Assembly: GCF_000721175.1 (NCBI RefSeq)
Contig: NZ_JOEZ01000031.1
Span: 1 to 64,000 of the forward strand
From: Streptomyces anulatus
GTDB taxonomy: Bacteria; Actinomycetota; Actinomycetes; Streptomycetales; Streptomycetaceae
Direction: 5' to 3'
Length of the DNA: 64,000 nucleotides
The translations under genes and the position numbers were made by a program. Within the stretch, counting starts at the first letter, position 1, and each line of letters begins with the position of its first letter. Shown one piece after another: positions 1 to 7,879 of this stretch. The notes below the pieces were generated by a model, which saw only the letters and a program-made list of their open reading frames with translations, was not told the origin of the DNA and made no database searches.

Positions 1-6
1 CCTGGC

Positions 7-723
7 TCAGGTCCCGGGCTTGCGCCCGTACACGTACACGTCGTCGCCGTTCTTCAGCAGTTTCCAGTATGCCTTCGCGTCGGCGGGCCGCATGTTGACG
101 CAGCCGCCGGAGCCCGGCGGGTTGTACATGGACTTGGTGACCGAGTGGAACGCCTGGCCGCCGTCGAAGAACTGGGAGTGCGGCATCCAGACCTTGTAGA
201 TGGTCGACCAGTGCTTGATGTTGCGCCAGTAGATCTTCTTGGCCCCGGTCCGGGTCTCCGCGCCGTCCCGGCCGGTCCGCACCGGCACGGGTCCGTACGT
301 CAGCTTCTTGCCGTCCTGGATCCAGCTCAGCTGCCGCGTCAGGTCGACACAGGCGATGCGCCCCTTGTTGGTGGGGCACTTCTTCGCCTTGTTGGGGTTC
401 TTCCCGGCCGCCTTCTGGGCGAGCATCGTGTTCATCGTGCGCCAGGTCAGCGGACCGGCGTAGCCGATGGTGGGGGTGATCCCGTGTTTCTTCTGGAACT
501 TCTGGGTCGCCTTGCAGTCGGCCGTCGACTGCTTGCCGTCCACGGGCCGCTTCAGGAACTTCTCGACCTGCTTCTGGTACGGTCCCACCGACTTCGTGCA
601 GGACGCCGCGTGGGCGGCGGTGCCGGTGCCCAGGACCAGGGCCGGGGCGGCCACCAGCCCGGCGACGGACAGTGCCACCCCACGCCGCAACCGTCTTCCG
701 GGTTTTTTCGCCGTGACTCCCAT
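7..723 (-). CDS. Secreted L,D-transpeptidase with N-terminal peptidoglycan-binding-like domain
   Basis: Predicted exported YkuD-family enzyme that would cross-link or modify peptidoglycan outside the membrane. Residues 1-39 form a signal peptide: twin Arg/Lys-rich start, hydrophobic core, cleavage near AHA-AS. Residues about 45-100 resemble a PG_binding_1 module (QKQVEKFL, FQKKHGITPTIGYAGPLTW). The YkuD domain ends with the catalytic signature H193 followed by GSGGCVN with nucleophile C208. At 238 aa it is normal for small Streptomyces L,D-transpeptidases. It stands alone, its start is 183 bp from the stop of the next gene, and it is transcribed out of the left edge. Family is certain; the substrate is inferred. 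Confidence 0.9.
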   Translation of the reverse strand: MGVTAKKPGRRLRRGVALSVAGLVAAPALVLGTGTAAHAASCTKSVGPYQKQVEKFLKRPVDGKQSTADCKATQKFQKKHGITPTIGYAGPLTWRTMNTMLAQKAAGKNPNKAKKCPTNKGRIACVDLTRQLSWIQDGKKLTYGPVPVRTGRDGAETRTGAKKIYWRNIKHWSTIYKVWMPHSQFFDGGQAFHSVTKSMYNPPGSGGCVNMRPADAKAYWKLLKNGDDVYVYGRKPGT

Positions 724-856
724 GCGCGCAACTTCCCTTCGCCCACAGTGCGTTGTTGGTTACGTCTGGTAGACGTGCGAAGGGGGGCGGTGGTTGCGCG
801 CCGGTATGTCTCGGTTGTGTCCCGGTCCGGCGCGACCCGGCGGACCGGTCGGCGCG

Positions 857-884
857 GGGCCGGGCAGCACACGCTGCCCGGCCC
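857..884 (-). terminator. Hairpin terminator after the MFS gene
   Basis: A perfect 12-bp stem (GGGCCGGGCAGC / GCTGCCCGGCCC) with a 4-nt ACAC loop lies 23 bp past the MFS stop codon. There is no U-tract, as is common in Streptomyces. Confidence 0.7.
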
Positions 885-906
885 TCGCGCACGTCGCCCG
901 GGCGGT

Positions 907-2217
907 TCAGCGGGTGGCCGGGACGAGCGCCCGCCGCTCCGCACGCGCCACCCGGGTCCCGTACAGGGTGATCGAGACGACTCCGAGGACCGCGAGCAGG
1001 CCCAGGGCCACCGTCGCCGTCCAGCCCCCGGCGTGGAAGGCGACCGCGCCCAGCGTGCCGCCCGCGCTGGAGCCCAGGTAGTACGCCGACTGGTAGAGCG
1101 CCGAGGCCTGCGCCCGGCCCGTCGTCGCGGTCCGGCTCACCGAGGACGACGCGACCGCGTGCCCGGCGAAGAAGCCGGCGGTGATCAGCACCAGGCCCAG
1201 CAGCACGGCGGCCAGCTGGTCGCCCAGCGAGAGCAGCAGCCCGGCGGTCGTGGTGGACACCGCCAGATAGAGCGCGCCCCGGCGGCCCAGCCGGGCCACC
1301 AGGCGTCCGGCGGCGGCCGAGGAGACCGTACCGACCAGGTAGACGAGGAAGATCGACCCGATGACGCCCTGCGGCAGGCTGAACGGCTCCTCGACCAGCC
1401 GGTAGCCGATCACCGTGTAGACCGCGCCGAACACCGTCATGAACAGCGCGCCGATCGCGTACAGCCGCACCAGCAGCGGGTTGCCCAGGTGGGTGGCGAC
1501 GGCCTTCGCCAGCGCCTTCGGGTTCGGCGAACCCGGGTGGAAGTTCTTCGCCTTCGGGATGAGGAAGTGGAACGCGACGGCGCACACCAGCGCGAGCAGC
1601 CCGACCGCCGCGAGCGCGGCGCGCCAGCCCCAGGCCTGGGCGACCCAGCCGGTGAGGATGCGCCCGCTCATGCCGCCGATGCTGTTGCCCGCGACGAACA
1701 GCCCGATCGCGGCGATCAGCGCCTTGGGCCGCACCTCCTCCGCCAGATACGCCATCGCGGAGGCCGGAAGTCCGGCGAGCGCCGCGCCCTGGACGGCGCG
1801 CAGCGCGATCAGCGCGCCCATCGACGGGGCGAGGGGCACCAGCAGCCCGACCAGTACCGCGATCGCCAGCGACGCCGTCATCATCTGCCGCCGCCCGAAC
1901 CGCTCCGAGAGCGCGCTCAGCGGCAGCACGAACAGGGCCAGCGCCCCGGTCGCCGCCGAGACCGTCCAGCTCGCCTGCCCGGCGGTCGCGTCGAACGACG
2001 CGGAGACGGCGGGCAGCAGCGCCTGGGTGGAGTAGAGGAGGGCGAAGGCCGCGACACCGGCGGCGAAGAGGGCGAAGCTCATCCGGCGGTAGCCGGGGCG
2101 GCCGGGCTCCAGACGCTCATGGGTGGCGGCGGCGGGCGCGGCGGTGGTGGTGACGGGGGACTGCGGGGCAGAGGCATCCACGACGATGGTGGATGCCCCG
2201 GTACTGGCGGGAGGCAT
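907..2217 (-). CDS. MFS efflux transporter
   Basis: 436-aa major facilitator superfamily protein with about 12 hydrophobic segments. It has the motif-A-like loop SERFGRRQMM after TM2 and RLVARLGRRGALY in the second half. The short hydrophilic N-terminus is typical of drug or metabolite exporters. It is divergent from a LysR-type regulator with a 62-bp gap containing a LysR box, so it is probably the regulator's target. The substrate cannot be read from sequence. Confidence 0.88.
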   Translation of the reverse strand: MPPASTGASTIVVDASAPQSPVTTTAAPAAATHERLEPGRPGYRRMSFALFAAGVAAFALLYSTQALLPAVSASFDATAGQASWTVSAATGALALFVLPLSALSERFGRRQMMTASLAIAVLVGLLVPLAPSMGALIALRAVQGAALAGLPASAMAYLAEEVRPKALIAAIGLFVAGNSIGGMSGRILTGWVAQAWGWRAALAAVGLLALVCAVAFHFLIPKAKNFHPGSPNPKALAKAVATHLGNPLLVRLYAIGALFMTVFGAVYTVIGYRLVEEPFSLPQGVIGSIFLVYLVGTVSSAAAGRLVARLGRRGALYLAVSTTTAGLLLSLGDQLAAVLLGLVLITAGFFAGHAVASSSVSRTATTGRAQASALYQSAYYLGSSAGGTLGAVAFHAGGWTATVALGLLAVLGVVSITLYGTRVARAERRALVPATR

Positions 2218-2238
2218 ACGTCGAAAGTAGAGCGAGAC

Positions 2239-2263
2239 GTTTCATGCGTCCAATGCATGAAAC
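2239..2263. promoter_or_regulatory. LysR-type operator between the MFS and LysR genes
   Basis: Perfect inverted repeat GTTTCATGC-N7-GCATGAAAC. It contains the T-N11-A core (T at 2245, A at 2257) characteristic of LysR-type binding sites. It lies 22 bp upstream of the MFS start and 16 bp upstream of the regulator start, so it could control both promoters. Confidence 0.8.
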
Positions 2264-2279
2264 TGCCATAATCGATCCC

Positions 2280-3233
2280 ATGGTGCATGAACGCAGCTCA
2301 GGGCCTCGGCTGTCACCGAGTAGTTACGAAGAAGACATCCGGGCCGTGCTCGCGCCCCGCCTCGCGTACTTCGAGGCGGTCGCCCGCCACGAGCACGTGA
2401 CCCGTGCCGCGCACGAACTCGGCGTCCCGCAGTCCACGCTCTCGCGGGCCATGGTCCGGCTCGAAGCGGACCTGGGCGTCGCCCTGTTCGCCCGCAAGGG
2501 CCGCACCGTCTCGCTCACCCCGGCGGGCCGCACCTTCCTCGGCTCGGCGGAACGGGCCCTGGCCGAGGTGGAGAAGGCCGCCGACTCGGTCCGGGCGGAC
2601 GCCGACCCGACGGCGGGCCGGGTCTCCTTCGGCTTCCTGCACACCATGGGCTCGGAGACCGTGCCCGCCCTGATCCGCGCCTTCCGGGTCGACCACCCCA
2701 AGGTCCGCTTCCAGCTCGTGCAGAACTACGGCGAGGCGATGATCGAACGGCTGCGCGCGGGCGGCCTCGACCTCTGCCTCACCTCACCCGTGCCCGACGC
2801 CCCCGACCTGGTCGCCCGGCGCCTCGACGAACAGCGGCTGCGCCTGGTGGTCCCCGACGACCACCGTCTCGCGTCCCGCCGCCGCATCCGGCTCGCGGAG
2901 GCCGCCGACGAGACGTTCGTCACCCTGGAACCCGGTTACGGGCTGCGCCGGATCACCGACGACCTCTGCGCGGAGGCGGGCTTCACCCCAAGGGTCGCCT
3001 TCGAGGGCGAGGAGGCGGAGACCCTGCGCGGACTGGTCGCCGCCGGGCTCGGGGTGGCCCTGCTGCCGCCGCCCGCCGTCGCCCGCCCCGGGGTCGTCGA
3101 ACTGACGGTCACCGCACCGCGCGCGGCCCGTGAGATCGGCGTCGCCTGGCTGGACGGACACCCCGACACCCCGCCGGTCGCCGCCTTCAAACGCTTCCTG
3201 CTCTCGCGCCGGGGGAACCTGCTGCCGGACTGA
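2280..3233 (+). CDS. LysR-family transcriptional regulator
   Basis: 317-aa LysR-type regulator. Its N-terminal winged helix-turn-helix (YFEAVARHEHVTRAAHELGVPQSTLSRAMVRLE, split here for description) is followed by a periplasmic-binding-protein-like effector domain. ATG 2280 is preferred to the upstream in-frame ATG at 2193. The longer form would run through the operator and overlap the divergent transporter gene. It probably autoregulates and controls the MFS exporter through the 2239-2263 box. Confidence 0.88.
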   Translation: MVHERSSGPRLSPSSYEEDIRAVLAPRLAYFEAVARHEHVTRAAHELGVPQSTLSRAMVRLEADLGVALFARKGRTVSLTPAGRTFLGSAERALAEVEKAADSVRADADPTAGRVSFGFLHTMGSETVPALIRAFRVDHPKVRFQLVQNYGEAMIERLRAGGLDLCLTSPVPDAPDLVARRLDEQRLRLVVPDDHRLASRRRIRLAEAADETFVTLEPGYGLRRITDDLCAEAGFTPRVAFEGEEAETLRGLVAAGLGVALLPPPAVARPGVVELTVTAPRAAREIGVAWLDGHPDTPPVAAFKRFLLSRRGNLLPD

Positions 3234-3277
3234 GCCGGACCGGGCCGGACCGAGCCGGAGCGATCGTCCGGCCGGCC

Positions 3278-3538
3278 GTGGGGTTCGCGCTGCTGATCGG
3301 GGGAGGCGTCCTCCTGCGGTCGGCGCTCTGGTGGAACCGCCGCCGCGCCCCGGGCACCCCGGCCGTCCGCGCCGCGCAGATCACCGTGCCGACGGCGGCG
3401 ACGGCGCTCGCGGTGGGCACCGCGGTCACCGGCGGGCACCTCCCCCTCGCCCTCCCCACCGCCGCCGCGGGCTGCGCGGCCACGTGGACGTCCTCGGTGT
3501 GGCCGCTCCGGCGGCCGGCCCGAGAACGTACGACCTGA
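3278..3538 (+). CDS. Small putative membrane protein
   Basis: 86-aa ORF with strong codon bias (nearly every third base is G or C) and two hydrophobic stretches, one at residues 2-17 and one around 40-68, separated by an Arg-rich WWNRRRAPG segment. It follows the LysR gene by 44 bp and may be co-transcribed. The GTG at 3278 is the first convincing start; a start further upstream cannot be excluded. No family recognised, and the hydrophobicity is the only functional hint. Confidence 0.5.
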   Translation: MGFALLIGGGVLLRSALWWNRRRAPGTPAVRAAQITVPTAATALAVGTAVTGGHLPLALPTAAAGCAATWTSSVWPLRRPARERTT

Positions 3539-3563
3539 GGCAAGGGCTTTGCCCCGTAGGCGT

Positions 3564-4259
3564 TCAGTGCCGCAGCGACCGCCCGAACCCGGCGGCCAGC
3601 GGCATCCGCAGCCCCAGCGGCGGCGGTGCGGCGAGCGCGTCCGCGACCGGGCGGGCGTAGGACCGGGCGAGGAGGGAGCCGGTCACGAAGTCGGCGGCCA
3701 GCGCCACCACTTCGGAGCGGTGCTGGCGCAACGCGTTCCCGTCCGAATGGACTTCGAAGCGGCAGGTGTCCCGGTTGGACTTCTTCGCCCGCTCGGCCAG
3801 CCGGTAGGACAGCTCCGGGTCGGTGCGCTCGTCGTCGGTGCCGTGCACGATCAGCACCCGGCGCCCCATCAGCTGCTTCACCGGCTCCGGCCCGTCCGCC
3901 GCCTGCTCCGGCAGCCACGGGGCCATCGCCAGCACCGACGTCACCGCACCGTGCCCGGCGGCCCGCAGCGCCGCCCGCCCGCCCATCCCGTGGCCGGCCA
4001 GGCAGACCGGCACGTCGCCGTACCGCCGCTGGACCTCGTCGGCCGCCCACGCGGCGTCCTCGACGGGATGCGCGTCGTCCGCGTTCCAGCCGCGGCAGCG
4101 ATAGCGCAGCACGTGCACCGCGAGCCCGTCGCCCGCCCCGGCACGGGCCAGGGAACGGGCGAACGGCAGCTGCGCCGCGTACGACAGGGTGGAGGGGCGA
4201 CGGCGTGAGTCGGCCCGGCCGTCCGGGAGCAGCAGAACCACGCCGCTGACCTCGTCCAT
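3564..4259 (-). CDS. Alpha/beta hydrolase-fold protein lacking the nucleophile serine
   Basis: About 231 aa with an alpha/beta hydrolase outline. Strand-turn segment VVLLLPDG begins the fold. The nucleophile-elbow position reads CLAGHGMGGRAAL, the acid loop is VLIVHGTDDERTDPE, and the His loop is LRQHRSEVV. The elbow is GHGMGG where active enzymes have GHSMGG, so the catalytic Ser is replaced by Gly; Asp and His positions look intact. ATG 4259 is chosen because codons upstream to ATG 4325 have poor third-position GC; the longer form would be 253 aa. It is divergent from add. It may be a non-catalytic relative or a binding protein. Confidence 0.75.
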   Translation of the reverse strand: MDEVSGVVLLLPDGRADSRRRPSTLSYAAQLPFARSLARAGAGDGLAVHVLRYRCRGWNADDAHPVEDAAWAADEVQRRYGDVPVCLAGHGMGGRAALRAAGHGAVTSVLAMAPWLPEQAADGPEPVKQLMGRRVLIVHGTDDERTDPELSYRLAERAKKSNRDTCRFEVHSDGNALRQHRSEVVALAADFVTGSLLARSYARPVADALAAPPPLGLRMPLAAGFGRSLRH

Positions 4260-4400
4260 TGCTCCGGCCGTCCGAACGGCCCGTCCCAGCCTGGCTTCAG
4301 GCAGGGGGAGTGCGCGCTGTCCCATGACAGAACAGTGTCAGAAGGAGAGGTGTACTCCGCCCGACTTCGCGGTCACTGTTACGCATCGACACGAGGCGCT

Positions 4401-4412
4401 CTACGCGCGTAG
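4401..4412. promoter_or_regulatory. CTACGCGCGTAG palindrome upstream of add
   Basis: Perfect 12-bp palindrome centred on CG, ending 16 bp before the add start codon. The identical sequence lies upstream of deoC (15942-15953) and purine nucleoside phosphorylase (19774-19785). The shared site and position imply one repressor for nucleoside salvage genes; the protein is not identified. Confidence 0.65.
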
Positions 4413-4428
4413 GCGCTAGAGTGCCAAG

Positions 4429-5583
4429 ATGACGAGCCAGACCCCGAATGTCCCTGATTCCGACCAGATCCGGCGCGCCCCCAAGGTGCTGCTCCACGAC
4501 CACCTCGACGGCGGCCTGCGGCCGGGCACCATCGTCGAGCTGGCCCGCGCGCAGGGTTACGACTCCCTCCCCGAGACCGAGGCCGACAAGCTCGGCATCT
4601 GGTTCCGCGAGGCCGCGGACTCCGGTTCGCTGGAGCGCTACCTGGAGACGTTCGCCCACACCTGCGCCGTCATGCAGACCCGTGACGCGCTGTTCCGGGT
4701 GGCCGCCGAGTGCGCCGAGGACCTCGCCGAGGACGGCGTCGTCTACGCCGAGATCCGCTACGCCCCCGAGCAGCACCTGGAAGGCGGCCTGACCCTCGAA
4801 GAGGTCGTCGAGGCCGTCAACGAGGGCTTCCGCGAGGGTGAGCGCATCGCCCGCGCCAACGGCCGCCGCATCCGCGTGGGCGCCCTCCTCACCGCGATGC
4901 GGCACGCCGCCCGCGCACTGGAGATCGCCGAACTCGCCAACAGCTACCGCGACCAGGGCGTCGTCGGCTTCGACATCGCCGGCGCCGAGGCCGGGTTCCC
5001 GCCCACCCGCCACCTCGACGCGTTCGAGTACCTCAAGCGGGAGAACAACCACTTCACGATCCACGCGGGCGAGGCCTTCGGCCTGCCGTCGATCTGGCAG
5101 GCCCTCCAGTGGTGCGGCGCCGACCGGCTCGGCCACGGGGTGCGGATCATCGACGACATCGAGGTCGCCGAGAACGGCTCGGTCTCCCTCGGCCGCCTCG
5201 CCTCCTATGTGCGCGACAAGCGCATCCCGCTGGAGATGTGCCCGACCTCCAACCTCCAGACCGGCGCGGCCACCTCGTACGCCGAGCACCCGATCGGGCT
5301 GCTGCGCAAGCTGCACTTCCGGGTCACCGTGAACACGGACAACCGGCTGATGAGCGGGACGAGCATGAGCGGGGAATTCGAGCGGCTGACCGAGGCCTTC
5401 GGATACACGCTCGACGACATGCAGTGGTTCACAGTCAATGCGATGAAATCAGCATTCATTCCTTTCGACGAACGTCTCGCGATGATCAATGACGTCGTCA
5501 AGCCCGGATACGCGGAGCTGAAGTCGGAGTGGCTTTTCCGTCAGACCGCTGTGACCAGTGGCTCTACGGTCTCCGGAGGCTGA
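4429..5583 (+). CDS. add: Adenosine deaminase
   Basis: Hydrolyses adenosine and deoxyadenosine to inosine and deoxyinosine in the cytosol, feeding purine salvage. The metal-binding HxH appears as LLHDHLDGG (H23, H25). Later motifs are [15 protein letters not shown] and the metal Asp in [10 protein letters not shown]. 384 aa is close to the usual length. ATG 4429 fits the family N-terminus. The CTACGCGCGTAG site directly upstream suggests co-regulation with deoC and purine nucleoside phosphorylase, whose products act next on its product. Confidence 0.95.
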   Translation: MTSQTPNVPDSDQIRRAPKVLLHDHLDGGLRPGTIVELARAQGYDSLPETEADKLGIWFREAADSGSLERYLETFAHTCAVMQTRDALFRVAAECAEDLAEDGVVYAEIRYAPEQHLEGGLTLEEVVEAVNEGFREGERIARANGRRIRVGALLTAMRHAARALEIAELANSYRDQGVVGFDIAGAEAGFPPTRHLDAFEYLKRENNHFTIHAGEAFGLPSIWQALQWCGADRLGHGVRIIDDIEVAENGSVSLGRLASYVRDKRIPLEMCPTSNLQTGAATSYAEHPIGLLRKLHFRVTVNTDNRLMSGTSMSGEFERLTEAFGYTLDDMQWFTVNAMKSAFIPFDERLAMINDVVKPGYAELKSEWLFRQTAVTSGSTVSGG

Positions 5584-5597
5584 GGGGCGGGACAGGA

Positions 5598-5630
5598 GAA
5601 AGGGCCGGGAGGTGAAATCCCGGCCCTTTC
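5598..5630 (+). terminator. Terminator after add
   Basis: A 13-bp perfect stem (GAAAGGGCCGGGA / TCCCGGCCCTTTC) with a 7-nt loop starts 15 bp after the add stop codon. Confidence 0.85.
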
Positions 5631-5717
5631 TCGCGTGTCGGTATGTTTGCGGAGCGAGCTGAGGGGCGGCTAGCTTGCAGAGCCGCTCGCATCCCCTTCC
5701 CCAAGGATGAATTCTCC

Positions 5718-6020
5718 ATGAAGAACTCCGCTGCCAAGACTCTCGGTGTCGCCGCTCTCGGCGCCGCTTTCGCCGCTGCCGCCGCCGGCAGCGCCTCCGC
5801 CGCCCCCTCGCTGCCGCTGGACAGCGCGGCCGGGGCGCTCCCCGTCTCGACGATGGCGCTCGACACCGTCGCGCAGTCGGTCCAGAACGCGCCGGTCCAG
5901 GAGACCGTCGGCAAGGTCCTCGGCGGCGACGCCACCGACGCGGCCGCCCCGGTCACCGGCCTGCTCGGCGGACTGCCCACCCAGGGCCTCTCCGCCAACG
6001 GGATCCCGCTCGGCGGCTGA
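5718..6020 (+). CDS. Small secreted Ala-rich protein
   Basis: 100-aa protein with a Sec signal peptide (MKNSAAKTLGVAALGAAFAAAAAGSASA, described as residues 1-28, cleavage near SASA-AP). The mature part is low-complexity, rich in Ala, Val and Pro, with no Cys. ATG 5718 is chosen over the in-frame ATG at 5643 because it begins the signal peptide and has an AAGGA ribosome site 10 bp upstream. It resembles the protein at 12070-12489 in design (short mature chain, repeated APVT and amphipathic segments). Function unknown; an envelope location is inferred. Confidence 0.75.
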   Translation: MKNSAAKTLGVAALGAAFAAAAAGSASAAPSLPLDSAAGALPVSTMALDTVAQSVQNAPVQETVGKVLGGDATDAAAPVTGLLGGLPTQGLSANGIPLGG

Positions 6021-6066
6021 CCCGGCCCGCGCGCCGGGCCTCCGGCGGCACCCGCACGTGCCGGTG

Positions 6067-6097
6067 GGGCGCACACCCTGATCCAGGGTGTGCGCCC
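6067..6097. terminator. Terminator between convergent genes
   Basis: Perfect 14-bp stem (GGGCGCACACCCTG / CAGGGTGTGCGCCC) with a 3-nt loop, placed between the convergent secreted-protein and PspC genes, so it can serve both strands. Confidence 0.85.
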
Positions 6098-6131
6098 TAC
6101 CGTGCGTTCTCGCTCCCCGTGTCGCGTCGCG

Positions 6132-6338
6132 TCACCAGGCCGTCGCGGAGGAGGCGGACTTCTCCGAGGGCAGCAGTGCCCACAGCGCCAGGTAGAGCAG
6201 GAACTGCGGGCCGGGCAGCAGGCAGGAGACGACGAAGATGACGCGCATCGTGCTTGCGGAGATACCGAAGCGCCGGGCGAGGCCCGCGCACACTCCGCCG
6301 ATCATGCGGCCTTCGCGGGGGCGGACAAGTGCGGCCAT
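6132..6338 (-). CDS. PspC-domain small membrane protein
   Basis: 68-aa PspC-like protein. It contains the family core RPREGRMIGGVCAGLARRFGI followed by a membrane segment (VIFVVSCLLPGPQFLLYLALWALLP). ATG 6338 has a GGAG ribosome site (AAGGAGCCCACC); the longer ORF to 6428 adds a non-homologous leader. PspC proteins are inner-membrane components linked to envelope stress. It is the only gene in its small unit, ending at the shared terminator. Confidence 0.8.
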   Translation of the reverse strand: MAALVRPREGRMIGGVCAGLARRFGISASTMRVIFVVSCLLPGPQFLLYLALWALLPSEKSASSATAW

Positions 6339-6432
6339 GGTGGGCTCCTTCGCGAACCGTTGCGGGAGGAGCAGCCTGTCGTGCTCCCCGATGTATCCAT
6401 GGTGCCGCCGCGAGGGGGTACAAAACATCGCT

Positions 6433-7008
6433 CTACGGTGCGAGACCGACCCCGGTAATCGTCGGGGTCGACCCCGCAGGGGCCTCGTCCCTGAGACGGG
6501 TCTCCTGGCGGAAGTACGGCAGGTCCCGTACCCCGGGCAGTCCCCGGCGACGCAGCCGCGCCCGGCAGACCGGGACGACCAGCAGATGGGCCAGCACCAC
6601 CCCGGTGGTGTTCAGCAGCAGCGAATCGATGTCGACGACCTGACCGGGCACCCCGGTCTGGCCCAGCTCGATGGCCAGCGAGATCAGCGCCCCGGCGGCG
6701 ACCGTACGCAGCAGCGAGACCCAGGGGGAGACGAAGATCCGGCCCCCGGCCATCGGCAGCAGCACCCCGAGCGGGGCCAGCAGGACCAGCGCCCCGCCGA
6801 TCCGGCGGGCCGCCTCGGCCGGTCCCAGTGCGAGGTCCGCCCTGATCCCGGCGAGCGGCTCGAAATTCGCCGCCGTGATCCAGGGAACGTCCAGCGGGCG
6901 CAGCGTCAGCCACCCGACGAACAGCAGATGCGCGACAAGGAGAGTGAGGCCCGCCGCGCGGAAGTGGATGACGGTCTGGCCGTCCGAACTGTGACGCACG
7001 TCGACCAA
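6433..7008 (-). CDS. VanZ-family membrane protein
   Basis: About 188-191 aa with four hydrophobic segments and VanZ-like motifs: LLPMAGGRIFV, and ELGQTGVPGQVVDIDSLLLNTTG, which carries the conserved acidic and Asn residues of the family. VanZ-like proteins are small integral membrane proteins, some giving low-level glycopeptide tolerance; the role here is unproven. The outermost start is TTG (7008); GTG at 6999 is an equally plausible start. The C-terminal ~40 residues are hydrophilic. Confidence 0.75.
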   Translation of the reverse strand: MVDVRHSSDGQTVIHFRAAGLTLLVAHLLFVGWLTLRPLDVPWITAANFEPLAGIRADLALGPAEAARRIGGALVLLAPLGVLLPMAGGRIFVSPWVSLLRTVAAGALISLAIELGQTGVPGQVVDIDSLLLNTTGVVLAHLLVVPVCRARLRRRGLPGVRDLPYFRQETRLRDEAPAGSTPTITGVGLAP

Positions 7009-7109
7009 GACGCCACGACCGGCAGGATCGGTTCCGTGCCGTCGCCCTCCACCGCCCGGACAGCCCTCCCCGGGCGCCCTCGAATAGCGCGCGGGCCATG
7101 CGAGCCCGC

Positions 7110-7251
7110 TCGGGCCCCGCGTCAGCCCGGTGCACGGCGTGGCTTGACCCGCGTCAGTCCAGCCGCCCGGCGTACGGCGTACGGCGTGGCCTGACCCGCG
7201 TCAGCCCGGCCGCCCGGCGCACGGCGTGGCCTGACCCGCGTCAGTCCAGCC
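7110..7251. repeat. Tandem repeat, unit about 40 bp, between VanZ and lipoprotein genes
   Basis: Three near-identical copies of a unit beginning ACGGCGTGGC and containing TGACCCGCGTCAG start at 7134, 7181 and 7221, with a degraded partial copy at 7110-7133. The first interval is 47 bp because ACGGCGT is duplicated (7174-7180). The third copy supplies the stop codon of the lipoprotein gene. Confidence 0.85.
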
Positions 7252-7879
7252 GGACCGCGTCCGGCGTGGCCAGATCTCCCGGCCGGGACTTCGTCTGCGA
7301 GGTGCACAGATAGCCGCGCGGCGGGTAGTCCCCGGGCCCGCCCAGGAACACCGAACCGTCCCGGACCAGCGTCTCGCTCTCCGCGTACGTGCACACCAGC
7401 TGGGCCAGCGCCTCCGCCGACAGGTCCTCCGGCTGAATGCTCAGGCGCAGGGTGCCCGCCGGGTCGCCGCCCCGGGCCGGATCCACCCGCAGCCCCGCCG
7501 GAACCGCGGTGGTGAACCCGGCCCGCCGCTCGCCCGCGGGCGGCGCCTGCTGGACCTCCTCCAGCAGCGCGCGGGCGACCGCCACCCGGTCGGTGCCGAC
7601 CGCCTCCGCCGTCACCGGACGGTCCACGGTGACCAGCTGCGAGGCGCACACCAGATACACCTCGGCGCTCACACTGTCCGGCGACCGGGTGGTGACGTCC
7701 GACGAGGACAGCCGGCACGGCACCCGGGAGGGCGCGGCCCCCGCGTCGACCGGCACCGATGTCGTACGGATCCCGCACCCGGAGACCAGCGCCGCAGCCG
7801 CCAGCAGGACGGCCAGCGAGACGGCCGTGCGCCGCCGCAGCGGGCTCCGCCTCCGGAACGTGGCATCACCCCGCTTCAC
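7241..7879 (-). CDS. Lipoprotein of the afsQ operon
   Basis: 212-aa predicted lipoprotein. It has a basic start, a hydrophobic stretch and lipobox LVSGC (Cys 35), so it would be anchored on the outer face of the membrane. The mature part has GerMN-like spacing (LVTVDRPVTAEAVGTD, ALLEEVQQAPPAGE, LRLSIQPEDLSAEALAQLVCTY). The GTG start overlaps the afsQ2 stop by GTGA, so translation is coupled. By analogy with CseA in the sigE-cse system, it may modulate sensing by AfsQ2. The stop codon falls inside the tandem repeat, suggesting an altered C-terminus. Confidence 0.8.
   Translation of the reverse strand: MKRGDATFRRRSPLRRRTAVSLAVLLAAAALVSGCGIRTTSVPVDAGAAPSRVPCRLSSSDVTTRSPDSVSAEVYLVCASQLVTVDRPVTAEAVGTDRVAVARALLEEVQQAPPAGERRAGFTTAVPAGLRVDPARGGDPAGTLRLSIQPEDLSAEALAQLVCTYAESETLVRDGSVFLGGPGDYPPRGYLCTSQTKSRPGDLATPDAVRLD

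Noticed and set aside
145..2271. 708-codon open frame on the plus strand
   Set aside because: It is antisense to the L,D-transpeptidase and MFS genes, is Arg/Gly/His-rich and spans a terminator. It is a typical GC-driven shadow frame.
2193..2279. N-terminal extension of the LysR ORF
   Set aside because: It would cross the operator and overlap the divergent MFS gene; ATG 2280 fits the family start.
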